NCBI GenBank assembly: GCA_043806415.1
Contig: JAZDHB010000021.1
Location: 1-5,454, forward strand
Direction of reading: 5' to 3'
DNA from: CAIXYX01 sp043806415
GTDB lineage: Archaea; Micrarchaeota; Micrarchaeia; Anstonellales; Anstonellaceae
Length of the DNA stretch: 5,454 nucleotides
The notes under the pieces are model-generated. The model did not search any database and had not been told where the DNA came from. It was given only the letters and a program-made list of their open reading frames with translations. Positions 4,722 to 5,454 of this stretch are shown one piece after another; the stretch's first letter is position 1, and each line of letters begins with the position of its first letter. Both the position numbers and the translations under genes were made by a program.

Positions 4722-4766
4722 TATTTTAAACTCCGGCTTGCATTGTCTTTTCAGTCATCATAAAAC
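4722..4766. promoter_or_regulatory. Divergent promoters of the kinase and adenosylhomocysteinase
   Basis: TATTTTAAA (4722-4730) on the plus strand predicts an adenosylhomocysteinase transcript from about 4752, with a 26-base leader carrying the ribosome site. For the kinase on the minus strand, TTTTATGA (complement of 4758-4765) predicts a start near 4736 and use of ATG 4721. The 4722-4730 box read on the minus strand as TTTAAAATA would instead start near 4701 and favour a leaderless ATG 4703. Both promoters are packed into the 57-base gap, so initiation on the two strands may interfere. Confidence 0.5.
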
Positions 4767-4773
4767 GAGGTTA
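4767..4773 (+). promoter_or_regulatory. Ribosome binding site of adenosylhomocysteinase
   Basis: GAGGTTA lies 5 bases upstream of the ATG at 4779, complementary to the archaeal anti-Shine-Dalgarno except for one base. It fixes the start of the gene. Confidence 0.75.
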
Positions 4774-4778
4774 TTCCT

Positions 4779-5454
4779 ATGAGCAGAGTAAAAAACCCCT
4801 CGCTCGCCGCTTCCGGAAAAAAGGAGCTGGACTGGGCTCAATCGCACATGCCGGTGCTCAAGCTCATCGGCGACAGGTTCGAGAAGGACAAGCCTTTTGC
4901 GGGGCTCACCGTCGGCCTCTCGCTGCACGTGGAGAAGAAAACCGGCGTGCTGCTCAAGACCCTGGTGCGCGGGGGCGCGAAGGTGTATTCCGCCTCATGC
5001 AACCCCAACACCACGGACGATGCGGTGGCCGCGGCGCTTGCCGAGGAGAACCCCAAGGACCTGCACGTGTTCGCCTGGTCGGGCCAGACCAATGAGGAAT
5101 ATTACTGGTGCATCGACCAGGTGCTGGATGCCCACCCCAACATCATCATCGACGACGGCTGCGACTTGAGCATGCGAATCCACACCAAACGGCCGGACCA
5201 GCTCAAGGAAGTGATCGGCGCCTGCGAGGAGACCACCACGGGCCTCACGCGCTTGCGCGCCATGGAGAAAGACGGCAAGCTCAAGATTCCGACGCTGGCC
5301 GTCAACGACGCTTATTCCAAATACCTTCTGGACAACCAGTTCGGCACCGCCCAGAGCACGCTGGACGCGCTCGTGCGGGGGCTCAACATCCTGCTGGCCG
5401 GCAAGACCGCCGTGGTCATGGGATACGGCTGGTGCGGGCGCGGCATCGCCTCCG
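4779..5454 (+). CDS. ahcY: Adenosylhomocysteinase (S-adenosyl-L-homocysteine hydrolase), N-terminal part
   Basis: Cytosolic NAD-dependent enzyme that splits S-adenosylhomocysteine, the by-product of methyl transfer, into adenosine and homocysteine. The window holds 225 residues of an expected 400 or more; the frame is open at the right edge. Motifs in order: LHVEKKTGVLLKTL (49-62, substrate binding, with H50), CNPNTTDD (74-81), FAWSGQTNEEYYW (98-110, typical of archaeal/Thermotoga-type enzymes), DDGCDL (125-130), EETTTGLTRL (150-159), VNDAYSKYLLDNQFGT (175-190, with catalytic K181 and D185 and the adjacent Asn), and the start of the NAD Rossmann fold, GYGWCGRG (215-222). It is divergent from the PfkB kinase that may consume its adenosine product. 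The ATG is fixed by GAGGTTA 5 bases upstream. Identification is secure; nothing can be said about the C-terminal half. Confidence 0.96.
   Translation, partial: MSRVKNPSLAASGKKELDWAQSHMPVLKLIGDRFEKDKPFAGLTVGLSLHVEKKTGVLLKTLVRGGAKVYSASCNPNTTDDAVAAALAEENPKDLHVFAWSGQTNEEYYWCIDQVLDAHPNIIIDDGCDLSMRIHTKRPDQLKEVIGACEETTTGLTRLRAMEKDGKLKIPTLAVNDAYSKYLLDNQFGTAQSTLDALVRGLNILLAGKTAVVMGYGWCGRGIAS

Overview
The window looks archaeal. Most genes have an A/T-rich box of the TTTATAA type about 25 bases upstream of the inferred transcript start. Translation starts are of two kinds: GAGGTG/GAGGTTA ribosome sites 5 bases before the ATG, or nearly leaderless starts. The adenosylhomocysteinase reads like the archaeal/Thermotoga-type enzyme, and a cysteine-repeat lipoprotein resembles proteins I associate with DPANN-type archaea (a weak recollection; I would not assign a phylum). 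The DNA is GC-rich, and this produces many long shadow frames.

Layout: (1) 1-545, minus: NfsB-like FMN nitroreductase, 3' end cut off by the window edge. (2) 670-1911, plus: secreted lipoprotein with a glycosylation-site-rich stalk and 28 regularly spaced cysteines. (3) 2051-2416, plus: 121-residue protein of unknown function, with its own TATA box and a hairpin in its leader. (4) 2417-2534: terminators for both converging genes. (5) 2535-3044, minus: 2-Cys peroxiredoxin with a palindromic operator-like site over its promoter. (6) 3197-3523, minus: ArsR-type winged-helix regulator ending in a Cys/His cluster. (7) 3594-4721, minus: PfkB-family kinase, probably a nucleoside (adenosine) kinase. 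(8) 4779 to the window end, plus: adenosylhomocysteinase, N-terminal 225 residues. No intergenic stretch exceeds 152 bases. I see no RNA gene, CRISPR array, insertion sequence or prophage.

Two functional groups are suggested. The PfkB kinase and adenosylhomocysteinase are divergent neighbours. Hydrolysis of S-adenosylhomocysteine releases adenosine and is reversible, so a kinase that removes adenosine would pull the reaction forward. The regulator and the peroxiredoxin lie in the same orientation, and the palindrome next to the peroxiredoxin TATA box is where an archaeal repressor would bind. A cysteine-bearing regulator controlling a peroxidase is therefore a reasonable hypothesis. The most unusual object is the lipoprotein, whose cysteines alternate at 12- and 14-residue spacing and could form a disulfide-stitched helical solenoid.
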